Shown here: one piece after another, positions 6,556 through 15,974 of the stretch
Layout: each line of letters begins with the position of its first letter
Numbering within the stretch: position 1 is the first letter of the stretch
Assembly (NCBI GenBank): GCA_027335685.1
Contig: DAHWHN010000046.1
Span: forward strand, 1 to 44,657
Length of the DNA: 44,657 nt
DNA from: Acidimicrobiaceae bacterium
GTDB taxonomy: Bacteria > Actinomycetota > Acidimicrobiia > Acidimicrobiales > Bog-793
Direction: 5' to 3'
Translations under genes and position numbers: made by a program
Notes under the pieces: generated by a model
The model's input: the letters and a program-made list of their open reading frames with translations, nothing else
Database searches by the model: none
Told to the model about the DNA's origin: nothing

Positions 6556-9147
6556 GTGCGCGTCCCGCTGTCGTGGTTGCAGGATTTCGTACCGGTCCCG
6601 ACGTCGCCGCGGGACGCCGACGCCGTGCGGGAGCTCGGTCGGGTCCTCGACTCGCTCGGCCTCGTCGTCGAGTCCGTCGAGCACGTCGGGGGTGGCCTCG
6701 ACGGCGTCGTGCTCGCCCGTGTGCTCGAGATCCGCCCGATCCCCGGTGCCGAGCGCATCCGCCAGGTCGTCGTCGACGCCGGGGGAGCCGACCCGCAGGA
6801 GATCGTCTGCGGTGCGACGAACTTCGCGGTCGGCGACGTCGTGCCGCTCGCCCGCGTCGGCGCGGAGCTGCCCGGCGGGTTCGTCATCTCCCGGCGCACG
6901 CTGCGCGGGGTCGTGTCCGACGGCATGCTCTGCTCGGCGCGCGAGCTCGGCCTCGGCGGCGACGGCGCGGGCCTTCTCGTGCTCGCCGCGACGGGCTCGC
7001 CGGAGGGGCCCCTGCCCGCCGGCGTCGAGACCGGGATGGCTCTCGCGGACCACCTCGGGATCGTGCCCGACGCGGTGTTCGACATCGCCGTCGAGCCGAA
7101 CCGGCCCGACTGCCTGAGCGTTGCCGGGATCGCCCGGGACCTCGCCGCGCGCCTGCGCCTGCCGTTCGCCGTTGAGGTGCCGGCAGTCGCGCGCTCCGGG
7201 CAGGGCGCAGGCGAGCTCGCGTCGGTGAGGATTGGCGCGCCAGAGGCCTGCCAGCACCTTCTCGGCCGGGTCGTGAGCGGGCTCGTGCCGATGTCGTCGC
7301 CGCCCGAGGTCGCACGCCGGCTCTTGCTCGCCGGGATGCGCCCGATCGGCGCGGTCGTCGACGCGTCGAACTACGTGATGCTCGAGCTCGGCCAGCCGAG
7401 CCATCCCTACGACCTCGACGCGCTCGGCGCGCACGGGCTCTCGGTCCGCTTCGCGCGCCCGGGCGAGCAGCTCGTCACCCTCGACGGCACGGCGAGGGTG
7501 CTCGGGCGCCACACGGACGTGCTCGGACGGACGGCGGACGTGGACGACCTGGTCGTCTGCGACGCGACCGACGCCGTCGTCGGCCTCGCAGGCATCATGG
7601 GCGGAGCCGTGACCGAGGTCGGCGAGGCGACGACGAGGGTCTTGCTCGAGGTCGCCCAGTTCGACCCGGTCGTCGTCGCCCGGACGGCGAAGCGCCAGGG
7701 GCTGCGGACCGAGGCCTCCGCGCGCTTCGAGCGCGGCGTGGACCCGGACGGGTTGGCCCGGGCCGCGGACCGCGTCTGCGCCCTCGTCGCCGAGGCGGCC
7801 CGGCTCCAGGGCGCGCCGTCCCCGGTCGTGGCGCCCGACGACGTCGACGACCACCCGGTGCTCACGCCACGGCGCCACGTGCGCGTCCGCGTCGGGCGCG
7901 TGAACGCCCTGCTCGGTACGTCGCTCTCGACCGGCGACGTCGTCGGCCTGCTCGCGCCGATCGGCTTCGTCGCCACTGCCGAGCCCGACGCGGGCGGCGG
8001 GAACCCGGCCGGCGACGGCGCGGCCGGCGTGCTCGACGTCGTCGTCCCGTCCTACCGACCTGACACCCTTCGTGAAGTCGACGTCGTCGAGGAGGTGGCC
8101 CGCCACGTCGGCTACGAGACGATCACGCCGACGACGCGCCGGTCGCCGTTCGTCGGCAGGCTCGGCGCGCGCAGCACGAGCAGGCGGCGGCTCCGGCGCG
8201 TCCTCGCGGGCCTCGGAGCCCACGAGGCGTGGACGAGCTCGATCGTCGACCCGTCGTCGCTCGCGCGCGCCGGGACCGCGCATCCGGTGGTCGAGATCGC
8301 GAACCCGATGGTCCGCGAGGAGTCCGTGCTGCGCGCCCACCTGCTTCCCGGGCTGCTCGGCTCGCTGCGCCACAACGTCGCGCACCGCAACCCGGCCGTG
8401 CGGATGTTCGAGATCGGGCATGTCTTCTCGCCGTCGGCCGACGACGGCCTGCCCGTCGAGAGGGAGCACGCGGGCGTGCTCTTCGCTGGCCCGGGAGACG
8501 ACGCGGCCAGCGCCGTGCACGGGTTCGAGGTCGTCGTCGAGCAGATGGGCAAGGCGCGCGGCGCCCTCGTGCTCGACCAGCACGTCGGGGCTTCCGAGCC
8601 GGTGCTCGCCCTCGGGACGCACCCGAGCCGGCGCGCCCTTCTGCGTGCGAGCGCCGACCGGGCGGGAGCCGTCGGCTCGTCCCTCGTCGACGTGGCGACA
8701 GCCGGCACCACCGGCACGGTCGTCGGCGTCGTCGGCGAGGTCGACCCGCGCGTGCTCGAGGCCTACGGGATCCCGGGCGACCGCCGGGTCGGCTGGCTCG
8801 TGCTCGACCTCGACGCGTTCGACGACCTGCCGGAGCTCGATCGCCGTGCTCGGCCGGTGAGTCGGTTCCCCTCGAGCGACGTCGACCTGTCGTTCCTGCT
8901 CGACGCCGCGGTCGCCGCGTCCGAGCTCGAAGAGGTGCTGCGCGCGAGCGGAGGGGCGCTGCTCGAGTCCGTGCGGCTCCTCGAGGCGTACCGCGGGCCG
9001 GGCATTGGCGCGGACCGCAGGAGCCTCACCTACCGGCTCCGCTTCTGCGCGCTCGACCGGACGCTCACCGACGCCGACCTCGCCGATCTACGCGCCAGGT
9101 GCATCGCGGCGGCACAGGCGGCACTGCCCGCCACGCTGCGCGCCTGA
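6556..9147 (+). CDS. pheT: Phenylalanine--tRNA ligase beta subunit
   Basis: The structural and editing partner of PheS; 863 residues, near the top of the family range. Domains in order: an amino-terminal segment (MRVPLSWLQDFVP), an EMAP-II-like tRNA-binding fold around 45-155 (EIVCGATNFAVGDVVPLARVG), the B3/B4 editing domain around 200-400 (VDASNYVMLELGQPSHPYD, GIMGGAVTEV), the B5 domain around 430-520, a catalytic-core-like domain around 540-750 (EEVARHVGYETI, IANPMVREESVLR) and the anticodon-binding FDX-ACB domain over the last 95 residues (SRFPSSDVDLSFLLDA). The GTG start has AAGGAAGGGG directly upstream. Its stop is one base from the stop of the convergent gene, so no separate terminator is visible. 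Confidence 0.97.
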   Translation: MRVPLSWLQDFVPVPTSPRDADAVRELGRVLDSLGLVVESVEHVGGGLDGVVLARVLEIRPIPGAERIRQVVVDAGGADPQEIVCGATNFAVGDVVPLARVGAELPGGFVISRRTLRGVVSDGMLCSARELGLGGDGAGLLVLAATGSPEGPLPAGVETGMALADHLGIVPDAVFDIAVEPNRPDCLSVAGIARDLAARLRLPFAVEVPAVARSGQGAGELASVRIGAPEACQHLLGRVVSGLVPMSSPPEVARRLLLAGMRPIGAVVDASNYVMLELGQPSHPYDLDALGAHGLSVRFARPGEQLVTLDGTARVLGRHTDVLGRTADVDDLVVCDATDAVVGLAGIMGGAVTEVGEATTRVLLEVAQFDPVVVARTAKRQGLRTEASARFERGVDPDGLARAADRVCALVAEAARLQGAPSPVVAPDDVDDHPVLTPRRHVRVRVGRVNALLGTSLSTGDVVGLLAPIGFVATAEPDAGGGNPAGDGAAGVLDVVVPSYRPDTLREVDVVEEVARHVGYETITPTTRRSPFVGRLGARSTSRRRLRRVLAGLGAHEAWTSSIVDPSSLARAGTAHPVVEIANPMVREESVLRAHLLPGLLGSLRHNVAHRNPAVRMFEIGHVFSPSADDGLPVEREHAGVLFAGPGDDAASAVHGFEVVVEQMGKARGALVLDQHVGASEPVLALGTHPSRRALLRASADRAGAVGSSLVDVATAGTTGTVVGVVGEVDPRVLEAYGIPGDRRVGWLVLDLDAFDDLPELDRRARPVSRFPSSDVDLSFLLDAAVAASELEEVLRASGGALLESVRLLEAYRGPGIGADRRSLTYRLRFCALDRTLTDADLADLRARCIAAAQAALPATLRA

Positions 9148-9148
9148 C

Positions 9149-9736
<588 letters not shown>

Positions 9737-9755
9737 CGGCCCTCCGTCGCCTCGT

Positions 9756-9775
9756 GACCGGCACCCGGGCCGGTC
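9756..9775. other. Inverted repeat in the SGNH / unknown gene gap
   Basis: GACCGGC and GCCGGTC flank the six bases ACCCGG. It lies in the 130-base gap downstream of the SGNH gene and upstream of the unknown gene, both on the minus strand. It could weakly terminate or pause transcription; no T-tract is present. Confidence 0.3.
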
Positions 9776-9866
9776 CTGCGGTCTCGGGAGCGCTCCGTCC
9801 GGCGCGTCGCGCTCCGATCCGCCGCGGAACCTAGGGCGACGGCCTACCGCGGGAGCACCCGGCGTG

Positions 9867-10898
9867 CTACTGGCCGACGAGGCGCGCGAAGGTGCGGGCG
9901 ATGACGGTGTAGCCGGCGTCGTCGGGGTGGATGTCGGCCGGGCGCGCGGAGCCCGACGGCGGGCACATCCACGTCCAACGGCAGATGTACGCGACGTCGG
10001 CGGGCAGGACGTGGCCGTCGTAGGTCAGTGCCGGTGCCACCTGGCCGGTGTGGAACGCGCCGGCGACGTCCGCCATCGGCACGCCGGCGTGGTGGTAGAC
10101 GCCGGCGAGGAGCGTGTTGAAGCCGTCGGCGAGCAGGACCGAGAGCGCCGCGTCGGCGTCGCCCTTCACGCCACCGGGCTGGTAGGCGACGGCGAGCAAC
10201 GGGTCGTAGTAGTTCATCGCGACGACGTGCGCGCCGGGGTCGTCGACGGCGAGAGCGCTGCGGAGCGCGCCGAGGATGCGCGGGAGCTCGGTCGACACCG
10301 CCGTGCGCGCGCGGCCGAGGCAGGCGAGGTCGACGTGCGCGAGCGAGAGGCAGCCGTCGACGTCGTTCGCCCCGATGTCGATCGTGACGAGGCGCACGAG
10401 GCCGCGGTGGCGAGCGAGGTAGGCGCGTGCCGCCTCGAGCTGCGAGGTCGCGCCGAGCTCGGCCCGGTAGGTCGCCGCGCAGGCAGGCTGCGCGGGAGTC
10501 GCGCTCATCGAGGTGATCGTCTCGCCGGGGCACGCGAGGTCGACGAGGCCGAGGCCGAGCGTGTGGGCGAGGTCGGCGGGGTAGCTGTGCGGATAGCCCT
10601 GGTCCCGGAAGCCGGTGGCGGGGTCGACCGGAGGCGGCGTCGTCCCGTCCGCCGGCTGGTAGCCGGACGCGAGGGAGTCGCCGAGGGCGAGCAGGACGCG
10701 TGCCGGTGCCGCCGCGGACGCCGGCCGGTCGGCCGGGCTCTTGGTCGCGAGACCGCCGGTGGCGCGACCTCTGGCACCAGGGCCACGGGCTGGTCCGGCC
10801 GCGGCCGTCGTCGTGACGGCGAGGCTCGCGCCGAGGACGGCGAGCACGCCGAGGACGCGGCGCCAGGCGGCGTGGCGAGGCGGGTGGGCAGTCGGCAT
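9867..10898 (-). CDS. Secreted SGNH/GDSL-type hydrolase
   Basis: A predicted exported esterase or lipase of the SGNH fold. Residues 1-35 form a signal peptide: basic MPTAHPPRHAAWRR, hydrophobic VLGVLAVLGASLAV, then TTTAAAGPA. A Gly/Arg/Ala linker follows. Block I is ALGDSLASGYQP with the catalytic Ser, block III is DIGANDVDGC with the oxyanion Asn, and block V is DIHPDDAGY with the catalytic Asp and His. Cysteine pairs around LACPGE, PACAA, DGCLSLAHVDLACLG and YICRWTWMC suggest disulfides in an extracellular enzyme. The substrate is unknown. The ATG at 10898 is the first start giving a proper signal peptide and lies 32 bases after the ubiB-like gene. Confidence 0.86.
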   Translation of the reverse strand: MPTAHPPRHAAWRRVLGVLAVLGASLAVTTTAAAGPARGPGARGRATGGLATKSPADRPASAAAPARVLLALGDSLASGYQPADGTTPPPVDPATGFRDQGYPHSYPADLAHTLGLGLVDLACPGETITSMSATPAQPACAATYRAELGATSQLEAARAYLARHRGLVRLVTIDIGANDVDGCLSLAHVDLACLGRARTAVSTELPRILGALRSALAVDDPGAHVVAMNYYDPLLAVAYQPGGVKGDADAALSVLLADGFNTLLAGVYHHAGVPMADVAGAFHTGQVAPALTYDGHVLPADVAYICRWTWMCPPSGSARPADIHPDDAGYTVIARTFARLVGQ

Positions 10899-10930
10899 GG
10901 CGCCGATGCTCGCACGGCGGGCCCGCGCCG

Positions 10931-12676
10931 TCACGTCGCTCCCGGGGCCCGGCCGTGGCGTTCGGCCTCGAACTTGCGGCGGAGCAGAGCGCGCCGCTCC
11001 TGGATCTCGCGGTAGGAGAGTCGGTCGGTCTCGGGCGCGACGCCGAGCGACGAGCGCACCGAGTCGAGGTCGGTGGGCCGCTCGCGCGGGTCGATGCCGA
11101 TCTCGGACGCGATGCGGCCCCCGTGTCGGCTCGCGAAGTAGGCGGAGATCGAGGCGACCTCGCCGAGCAGGTCGATGTCCGGTGCGAGCGTCGCGACCGC
11201 GCCGTCGAGGAACAAGATGTCCTTCACGAACAGCATCAGCTCCTTCGGCATCTTCGCGCCGTAGCCGAGGAGCTGCTTGGTCAGGTCGCGGAGCTGCCTG
11301 GTGAGCTCCTCCGCGCTCATCTCGACGACGTCCTGCGGCGGCGCGTCGAGGCCGAGGTCGGCGATGACCTGCTCGATGTCGGCATGGGGGTCGAGGGCGC
11401 CCAGGTCGCGCAGCGCCTGGACCTGGGCGCGGACGTCGTTGAGCGTCCCGCCCATGACGAGACGGAGGAACGCGACCCGGCGCTCCTCGACGAGCCGCCC
11501 GGTGATCCCGAAGTCGAGCAGCGCGACACGCCCGTCGGGCTGGACGAGCAGGTTCCCGCCGTGCAGGTCGCCGTGGAAGACGCCGTAGAGCATCGCGCCC
11601 TCGAGGAAGGAGACCACCCCGGCGCGCAGCACCTCCTCGGTCTTGATGCCCGCCGCCCGCATCCCCGCGACGTCGTCCCAGGCAAAGCCGTCGAGCCGCT
11701 CCATGACGAGGATGCGCGGGGTGACGAGGCGGGGATGCGGGCGGGGGACGACGATCGCCCGCTGGTCGCTCGCCGCCAGCACGCTCGCGATGTCGAGCAT
11801 GTTCTCCGCCTCGAGCCGGAAGTCGAGCTCCTCGACGATCGTCTCGGCGAACAGCTCGATCAGCGCCGGCGGGTTCGCGAGCACGGCGATCGGGATGCGT
11901 CCGACGAGGAACGGGGCGAGGTAGCTCATGATCGCGAGGTCCCTGCGTACGAGGGTGGCGATGTCGGGCCGCTGGACCTTGACGACCACGGGCTCGCCCG
12001 TGACGAGCTCGGCGCGGTGGACCTGCGCGATCGACGCGGCGGCGAGCGGCTCGGTCGCGAACTCCCGGAAGACCTCCGCGAGCGGCCGGCCGAGGTCCGA
12101 CTCGACGATCTCGCGCACGACGCCGAACGGCTCGGGGGGCACCTTGTCGCGCAGCTGGCGGAACTCCCCGACGAGCTCGGGCGGGAAGATGCCCTCGCCC
12201 GAGGAGACGATCTGGCCGAGCTTGATGTAGGTCGGCCCGAGCTCTTGGAACGCGACCCGCAGGCGGTGCGCGAGGCCGGCTCGCGAGGCCGGCCCGCCGC
12301 GACGGCGCTCCCGCACGTACCACATCCCGAGCGCCCACCCGAGCGTGGCGGCGACCTTGACGATGCGCCGCCCGGGCGGGATGCGCCGACGGCGCGTGAG
12401 CAGCGGGACCGCGGCATGCGTCCGCTCCCGGACGAGGTCGAGGCCGAGCTTCCAGGGCACGTCGTCGAGCTCGACGATCCAGGGCGGATCGTCGCTGAAC
12501 GCGCCGACGGCGAGGTCAGCAGGACCACTCGCGAGGTCGTCGCTGGTCGGGGGGGTCCCCGACGCAGCCGTGTCGTCGGAGATCGCGCAGCCTCGGCTCT
12601 CGGTCGGTGGAGCCGGCTCAGCCGCGCGCGGCCGCGTCGGCGACGGGCGCGATGACCAGGCAGCCGTTGTGGCCAC
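10931..12676 (-). CDS. ABC1/UbiB-family atypical kinase (copy 1)
   Basis: A protein-kinase-like fold of the ABC1/UbiB/COQ8 family, linked elsewhere to isoprenoid-quinone and lipid metabolism. Visible signatures are LGPTYIKLGQ (the KxGQ motif), LAAASIAQVH (the Ala-rich nucleotide loop), VVVKVQRP (the ATP-site Lys), the ExD-type EELDFRLEAENM, HGDLHGGNLLV (catalytic loop) and LLDFGITG (the DFG metal site). A carboxy-terminal helical region follows. The start is uncertain: no ATG, GTG or TTG lies between the fabF stop and the conserved SDDPPWIVELDD region. The GTG at 12676 overlaps fabF by about 59 bases; the GTG at 12460 would remove conserved-looking residues. A second paralog lies on the other side of the fab block. 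Confidence 0.88.
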   Translation of the reverse strand: MATTAAWSSRPSPTRPRAAEPAPPTESRGCAISDDTAASGTPPTSDDLASGPADLAVGAFSDDPPWIVELDDVPWKLGLDLVRERTHAAVPLLTRRRRIPPGRRIVKVAATLGWALGMWYVRERRRGGPASRAGLAHRLRVAFQELGPTYIKLGQIVSSGEGIFPPELVGEFRQLRDKVPPEPFGVVREIVESDLGRPLAEVFREFATEPLAAASIAQVHRAELVTGEPVVVKVQRPDIATLVRRDLAIMSYLAPFLVGRIPIAVLANPPALIELFAETIVEELDFRLEAENMLDIASVLAASDQRAIVVPRPHPRLVTPRILVMERLDGFAWDDVAGMRAAGIKTEEVLRAGVVSFLEGAMLYGVFHGDLHGGNLLVQPDGRVALLDFGITGRLVEERRVAFLRLVMGGTLNDVRAQVQALRDLGALDPHADIEQVIADLGLDAPPQDVVEMSAEELTRQLRDLTKQLLGYGAKMPKELMLFVKDILFLDGAVATLAPDIDLLGEVASISAYFASRHGGRIASEIGIDPRERPTDLDSVRSSLGVAPETDRLSYREIQERRALLRRKFEAERHGRAPGAT

Positions 12677-13835
12677 CGAAGCCGAAGCTGTTCGACAGCA
12701 CCGGCCCGGGCACGAGTCGGCGCGGGGCACCCGTCACGACGTCGAGGTGGATCGCGGGCTCGAGGTCCTCGAGCCCCGCGGTCGGCGGGATGACGCCCCG
12801 CTCGATCGTCAACGCGACGGCGACGGCCTCGAGGGCTCCCGCCGCGGCGAGCGCGTGGCCGGTCACGCCCTTGATCGAGGTGACCGGAGGTCCGAGGGAG
12901 CCGAAGACCTTCTCGATCGCCTGCGCCTCGGCGAGGTCGCCGACCGGCGTCGAGGTCCCGTGCGCGTTGATGTGGGTGACGTCTGCCGGCGAGATGCCGG
13001 CATCGTCGAGGGCGAGCTCCATGCACGAGCGCGCGCCCGCTCCCTCGGGTGCCGGCGCGGTGATGTGGTAGGCATCCGCTGTCGAGGCTGCGCCGAGAAG
13101 CTCGCCGTAGACGTGGGCGCCGCGAGCGCGCGCTCTGTCGAGCTCTTCGAGCACGAGGGCCGCACCGCCTTCGGCCAGGATGAACCCGTCCCGTCGGACG
13201 TCGAAGGGGCGGGACACCCCCGAGCTCGACAGGGCTGTCATGTTGCCGAACGCGACCGCACCGATGGCTGGCCGCTCGCCGACCGGCTCCATCGCGGCCT
13301 CGGCCCCCCCGGTGATCACCGCGTCGCAACGGCCGTAGGCGACGAGCCGGTAGGCGTTGCCGATCGACTGGGTGCCGGCGGCGCACGCCGTGACGATCGT
13401 CTCGCACGGCCCGCGCCAGCCGAAGCGCATCGAGATCGCCGCGGCACCCGCGTTGCCCATGATCATCGGCACGAGGAACGGCGAGACGCGGCGCGGGCCG
13501 CGCTCGACGAGCACGGTGATCTGCTCCTGCAGGGTCGAGAGCCCCCCGACGCCGGTGCCGAAGACGACGCCTGCCCGATCGGGGTCCACGGCGATCTCGC
13601 CAGCGTCCTCGACCGCCATCGACGCGCTCGCGAGCGTGAGCTGCGCGAAGCGGTCCGTGCGCCGGGCCTCCTTGGCCTCGAACCAGTTGCCGGGGTCGAA
13701 GCCCACCACCCGGCGCTCGCGCTCGGGCGCGGGACCGCAGATCCCGTCGAAGAACGCGTCGGCTCCGATCCCGACGCACGACGCGACGCCGATCCCGGTG
13801 ATCGCCACCCGGCGCTTGGCCAGACCAGCCGGCAT
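12618..13835 (-). CDS. fabF: 3-oxoacyl-[acyl-carrier-protein] synthase II
   Basis: It condenses malonyl-ACP with acyl-ACP in chain elongation. The catalytic triad is intact: Cys151 in VTACAAGTQ, His292 in NAHGTST and His327 in GVTGHALAAAG, with Lys322 nearby. The conserved NSFGFGGHNG is near the end. At 405 residues it is full length. Its ATG overlaps the acpP stop as ATGA, so translation of carrier protein and synthase is likely coupled. It belongs to the minus-strand run fabD-fabH-fabG-acpP-fabF. Confidence 0.96.
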   Translation of the reverse strand: MPAGLAKRRVAITGIGVASCVGIGADAFFDGICGPAPERERRVVGFDPGNWFEAKEARRTDRFAQLTLASASMAVEDAGEIAVDPDRAGVVFGTGVGGLSTLQEQITVLVERGPRRVSPFLVPMIMGNAGAAAISMRFGWRGPCETIVTACAAGTQSIGNAYRLVAYGRCDAVITGGAEAAMEPVGERPAIGAVAFGNMTALSSSGVSRPFDVRRDGFILAEGGAALVLEELDRARARGAHVYGELLGAASTADAYHITAPAPEGAGARSCMELALDDAGISPADVTHINAHGTSTPVGDLAEAQAIEKVFGSLGPPVTSIKGVTGHALAAAGALEAVAVALTIERGVIPPTAGLEDLEPAIHLDVVTGAPRRLVPGPVLSNSFGFGGHNGCLVIAPVADAAARG

Positions 13836-14074
13836 CAGAGCTTGGCGGTCACGAGCTCGTAGGCCTGCGCCACGGTCTCCACCCCCTCGAGCTCGGACTC
13901 CTCGACGGTGATGTCGAAGGACTCCTCGAGCGCCATCACGAACTCGACGAGGTCGAGGCTGTCCGCGTCGAGGTCGTCGCCGAAGCGTGCCTCGGGCACG
14001 ACCTTCTCCGCTGGCACCTGGAGGACCTCAACAGCGCAGGCCCGGAACTTCTCGAAGGTCGCGTCGTCTGCCAC
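13835..14074 (-). CDS. acpP: Acyl carrier protein
   Basis: A 79-residue acidic four-helix protein carrying the growing acyl chain on phosphopantetheine. The attachment serine is in FGDDLDADSLDLVEFVMALEE, split here as DLDADSLDLVEF; helix III is ITVEESELEGVETV. The GTG at 14074 has a strong GAGGAGG seven bases upstream. The 130-base gap before it, after fabG, is one of the few breaks in the block, so acpP may have its own promoter, in keeping with the high level usually needed; no clear -10 was found. Confidence 0.96.
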   Translation of the reverse strand: MADDATFEKFRACAVEVLQVPAEKVVPEARFGDDLDADSLDLVEFVMALEESFDITVEESELEGVETVAQAYELVTAKL

Positions 14075-14205
14075 GTCCCTGCCTCCTCGGTATCGGCCGG
14101 GCGGTCCCGGTCCAAGCTGGTTGTCTTAGCGTGCCGGACGGCCCGGCGCCACACGAGGCCCGACGGAGCGACGTGGCTGCCCGCCGTCGTGGGCCTCCCT
14201 CCGCC

Positions 14206-14937
14206 TCAGTAGCCCATGCCGAGCCCGCCGTCGACGGCGAGCACGGCGCCGGTCACGTAGGCCGCCTCGGGTGACACGAGGAACTCTACGGCGGCTGCGA
14301 CCTCGTCGGGGTCCCCGACCCGGCCGAGGGGGACACGCTCGGCCATCGCGCCGGTCCGCTCCTCGCCGAGCGCGGCGAGCATGTCCGTCGCGACGAGCCC
14401 GGGGCTCACGACGTTGACCGTGACGGTGCGGCTCGCCACCTCCCGGGCGAGCGATCGCGCGAAGCCGACGAGGCCTGCCTTGGCGGCGGCGTAGTTGGTC
14501 TGCCCGGGGTTGCCGAGGAACGCGACGACGGACGAGACGAGCACGATGCGGCCCGAGTGCGCCTTGAGCATCGACGGCAGGGCGCGCTTGACCGTGCGGT
14601 AGCAGGCCGTGAGGTCCGTCTCGATGACCCGGTCCCACCGCTCCTCGCTCATGCGCAGGAGCAGGGCGTCGTCGGTGATGCCCGCCGAGCACACGAGGAC
14701 CTCGACGGGTCTTCCCGTCCGCTCGATCTCGGCGAACGCGGCCTCGACCTGGTCGGGCTCGGTGACGTCGCAGCGGAGCGGACGGATGGGCACGGCTCCC
14801 TCGCCAGGTGGTGGCAGCGACGGCGTCTCGGTCCGGTACGTCACCGCGACGTCGTCGCCGCGGCGCTGCAGGCGCGTCGCGACGGCGAGGCCGATGCCCC
14901 GCGAGCCGCCGGTGACGAGCACGACGCGCCCGCTCAT
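14206..14937 (-). CDS. fabG: 3-oxoacyl-[acyl-carrier-protein] reductase
   Basis: An NADPH-dependent short-chain dehydrogenase that reduces beta-ketoacyl-ACP. The amino end VVLVTGGSRGIGLAVA is the TGxxxGIG cofactor loop; VLVCSAGIT takes the place of NNAG. The catalytic Ser and Tyr-x-x-x-Lys are in VLVSSVVAFLGNPGQTNYAAAKAG, split here as VSSVVAFLG and TNYAAAKAG. SPGLVATDM and AVDGGLGMGY complete the pattern. The replacement of NNAG by CSAG is minor. The start overlaps the fabH stop by an ATGA. Context with fabD, fabH and acpP supports the fatty-acid role over other SDR functions. Confidence 0.93.
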   Translation of the reverse strand: MSGRVVLVTGGSRGIGLAVATRLQRRGDDVAVTYRTETPSLPPPGEGAVPIRPLRCDVTEPDQVEAAFAEIERTGRPVEVLVCSAGITDDALLLRMSEERWDRVIETDLTACYRTVKRALPSMLKAHSGRIVLVSSVVAFLGNPGQTNYAAAKAGLVGFARSLAREVASRTVTVNVVSPGLVATDMLAALGEERTGAMAERVPLGRVGDPDEVAAAVEFLVSPEAAYVTGAVLAVDGGLGMGY

Positions 14938-15872
14938 CGGGCGAGCCCCCTGCGTCCCCAGCGCACCACGGCGCTTGCCCAGGTCATCCCCGCGCCGAAG
15001 CCCGAGAGCAGGACCGTGTCGCCGTCATTCAGCCGGCCGGCGTCGGCCGCCTCCGCGAGGGCGAGCGGTATCGACGCGGCGGAGGTATTGCCGGTCCGGT
15101 CGAGGACGATCGCCGTCTTGTCCATCGAGAGCCCGAGGCGCTCGTTGACCGCCTCGATGATCCGGACGTTGGCCTGGTGGGGGACGAACAGGTCGACGTC
15201 GTCCGGCCCGATCCCGGCGTCGGCGAGCACCCGCTCGATCGAGGTGATCTCTGTCCGCACGGCACGGCGGAACACCTCGCGGCCTTCCATGTGGATGTGG
15301 CCGCCGTGCTCCGCGTAGAGCAGCGAGGTCGCGGAGCCGTCGACGCCGAGGTCGTAGGCAAGGATGAGGTCGTCCGTGGCTCCCGCCTCGACGACGATCG
15401 CGGCCGCACCGTCGCCGAATAGCACGGCGGTCGAGCGGTCGTCCTGGTCGGTGACGCGCGAGAGCGTCTCGGAGCCGATGACGAGCGCACGTCGGTGACC
15501 GGCGCGCAGGAGCGCGTCGGCCGTCACGAGGGCGTAGACGAAGCCCGCGCACGCAGCGTTGAGGTCGAAGGCGCCGCCCCGGCATCCGAGGGCGTCGTGC
15601 ACGGCTGCGGAGGTCGCGGGGATCGCCTGGTCCGGAGTCGTCGTCGCGAGGATGACGAGGTCGACGTCGGCGCCGACCAGGCCCGCCCGATCGAGCGCGG
15701 CGCTGCCCGCCTCGACGGCGAGCTTCGACGTCGTGCTGCCCATCCGCCGCTCGTGGATCCCCGTCCGGGCGACGATCCACTCGTCGCTCGTGTCGAGGCG
15801 CGCCGCGAACTCGTCGTTCGTCACGATCCGCTCGGGCAGCGCCTCGCCCCAGCCGGTGATCGCAGATCCCAT
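14934..15872 (-). CDS. fabH: 3-oxoacyl-[acyl-carrier-protein] synthase III
   Basis: It starts fatty-acid synthesis by condensing a short acyl-CoA with malonyl-ACP. The triad is present: Cys108 in DLNAACAGFVYA, His232 in VPHQANVRII and Asn262 in GNTSAASIP. RTGIHERR near residue 36 is also typical. The ATG at 15872 is chosen because AGGAG lies seven bases upstream and MGSAITGWGEALPE is a normal amino end; a TTG at 15899 would add nine residues. The protein is 312 residues. About 100 GC-rich bases without evident features separate it from fabD. Confidence 0.95.
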   Translation of the reverse strand: MGSAITGWGEALPERIVTNDEFAARLDTSDEWIVARTGIHERRMGSTTSKLAVEAGSAALDRAGLVGADVDLVILATTTPDQAIPATSAAVHDALGCRGGAFDLNAACAGFVYALVTADALLRAGHRRALVIGSETLSRVTDQDDRSTAVLFGDGAAAIVVEAGATDDLILAYDLGVDGSATSLLYAEHGGHIHMEGREVFRRAVRTEITSIERVLADAGIGPDDVDLFVPHQANVRIIEAVNERLGLSMDKTAIVLDRTGNTSAASIPLALAEAADAGRLNDGDTVLLSGFGAGMTWASAVVRWGRRGLAR

Positions 15873-15974
15873 GGAAGGCTCCTGTCCGCTGTCGGTCAAC
15901 TGTGGGCTGCGCCGGGGCCCGGGCCGGGCGACGTTGCAGCCGTGCCGGCCGGGGCGGGGCCTGACCTGCGGTGG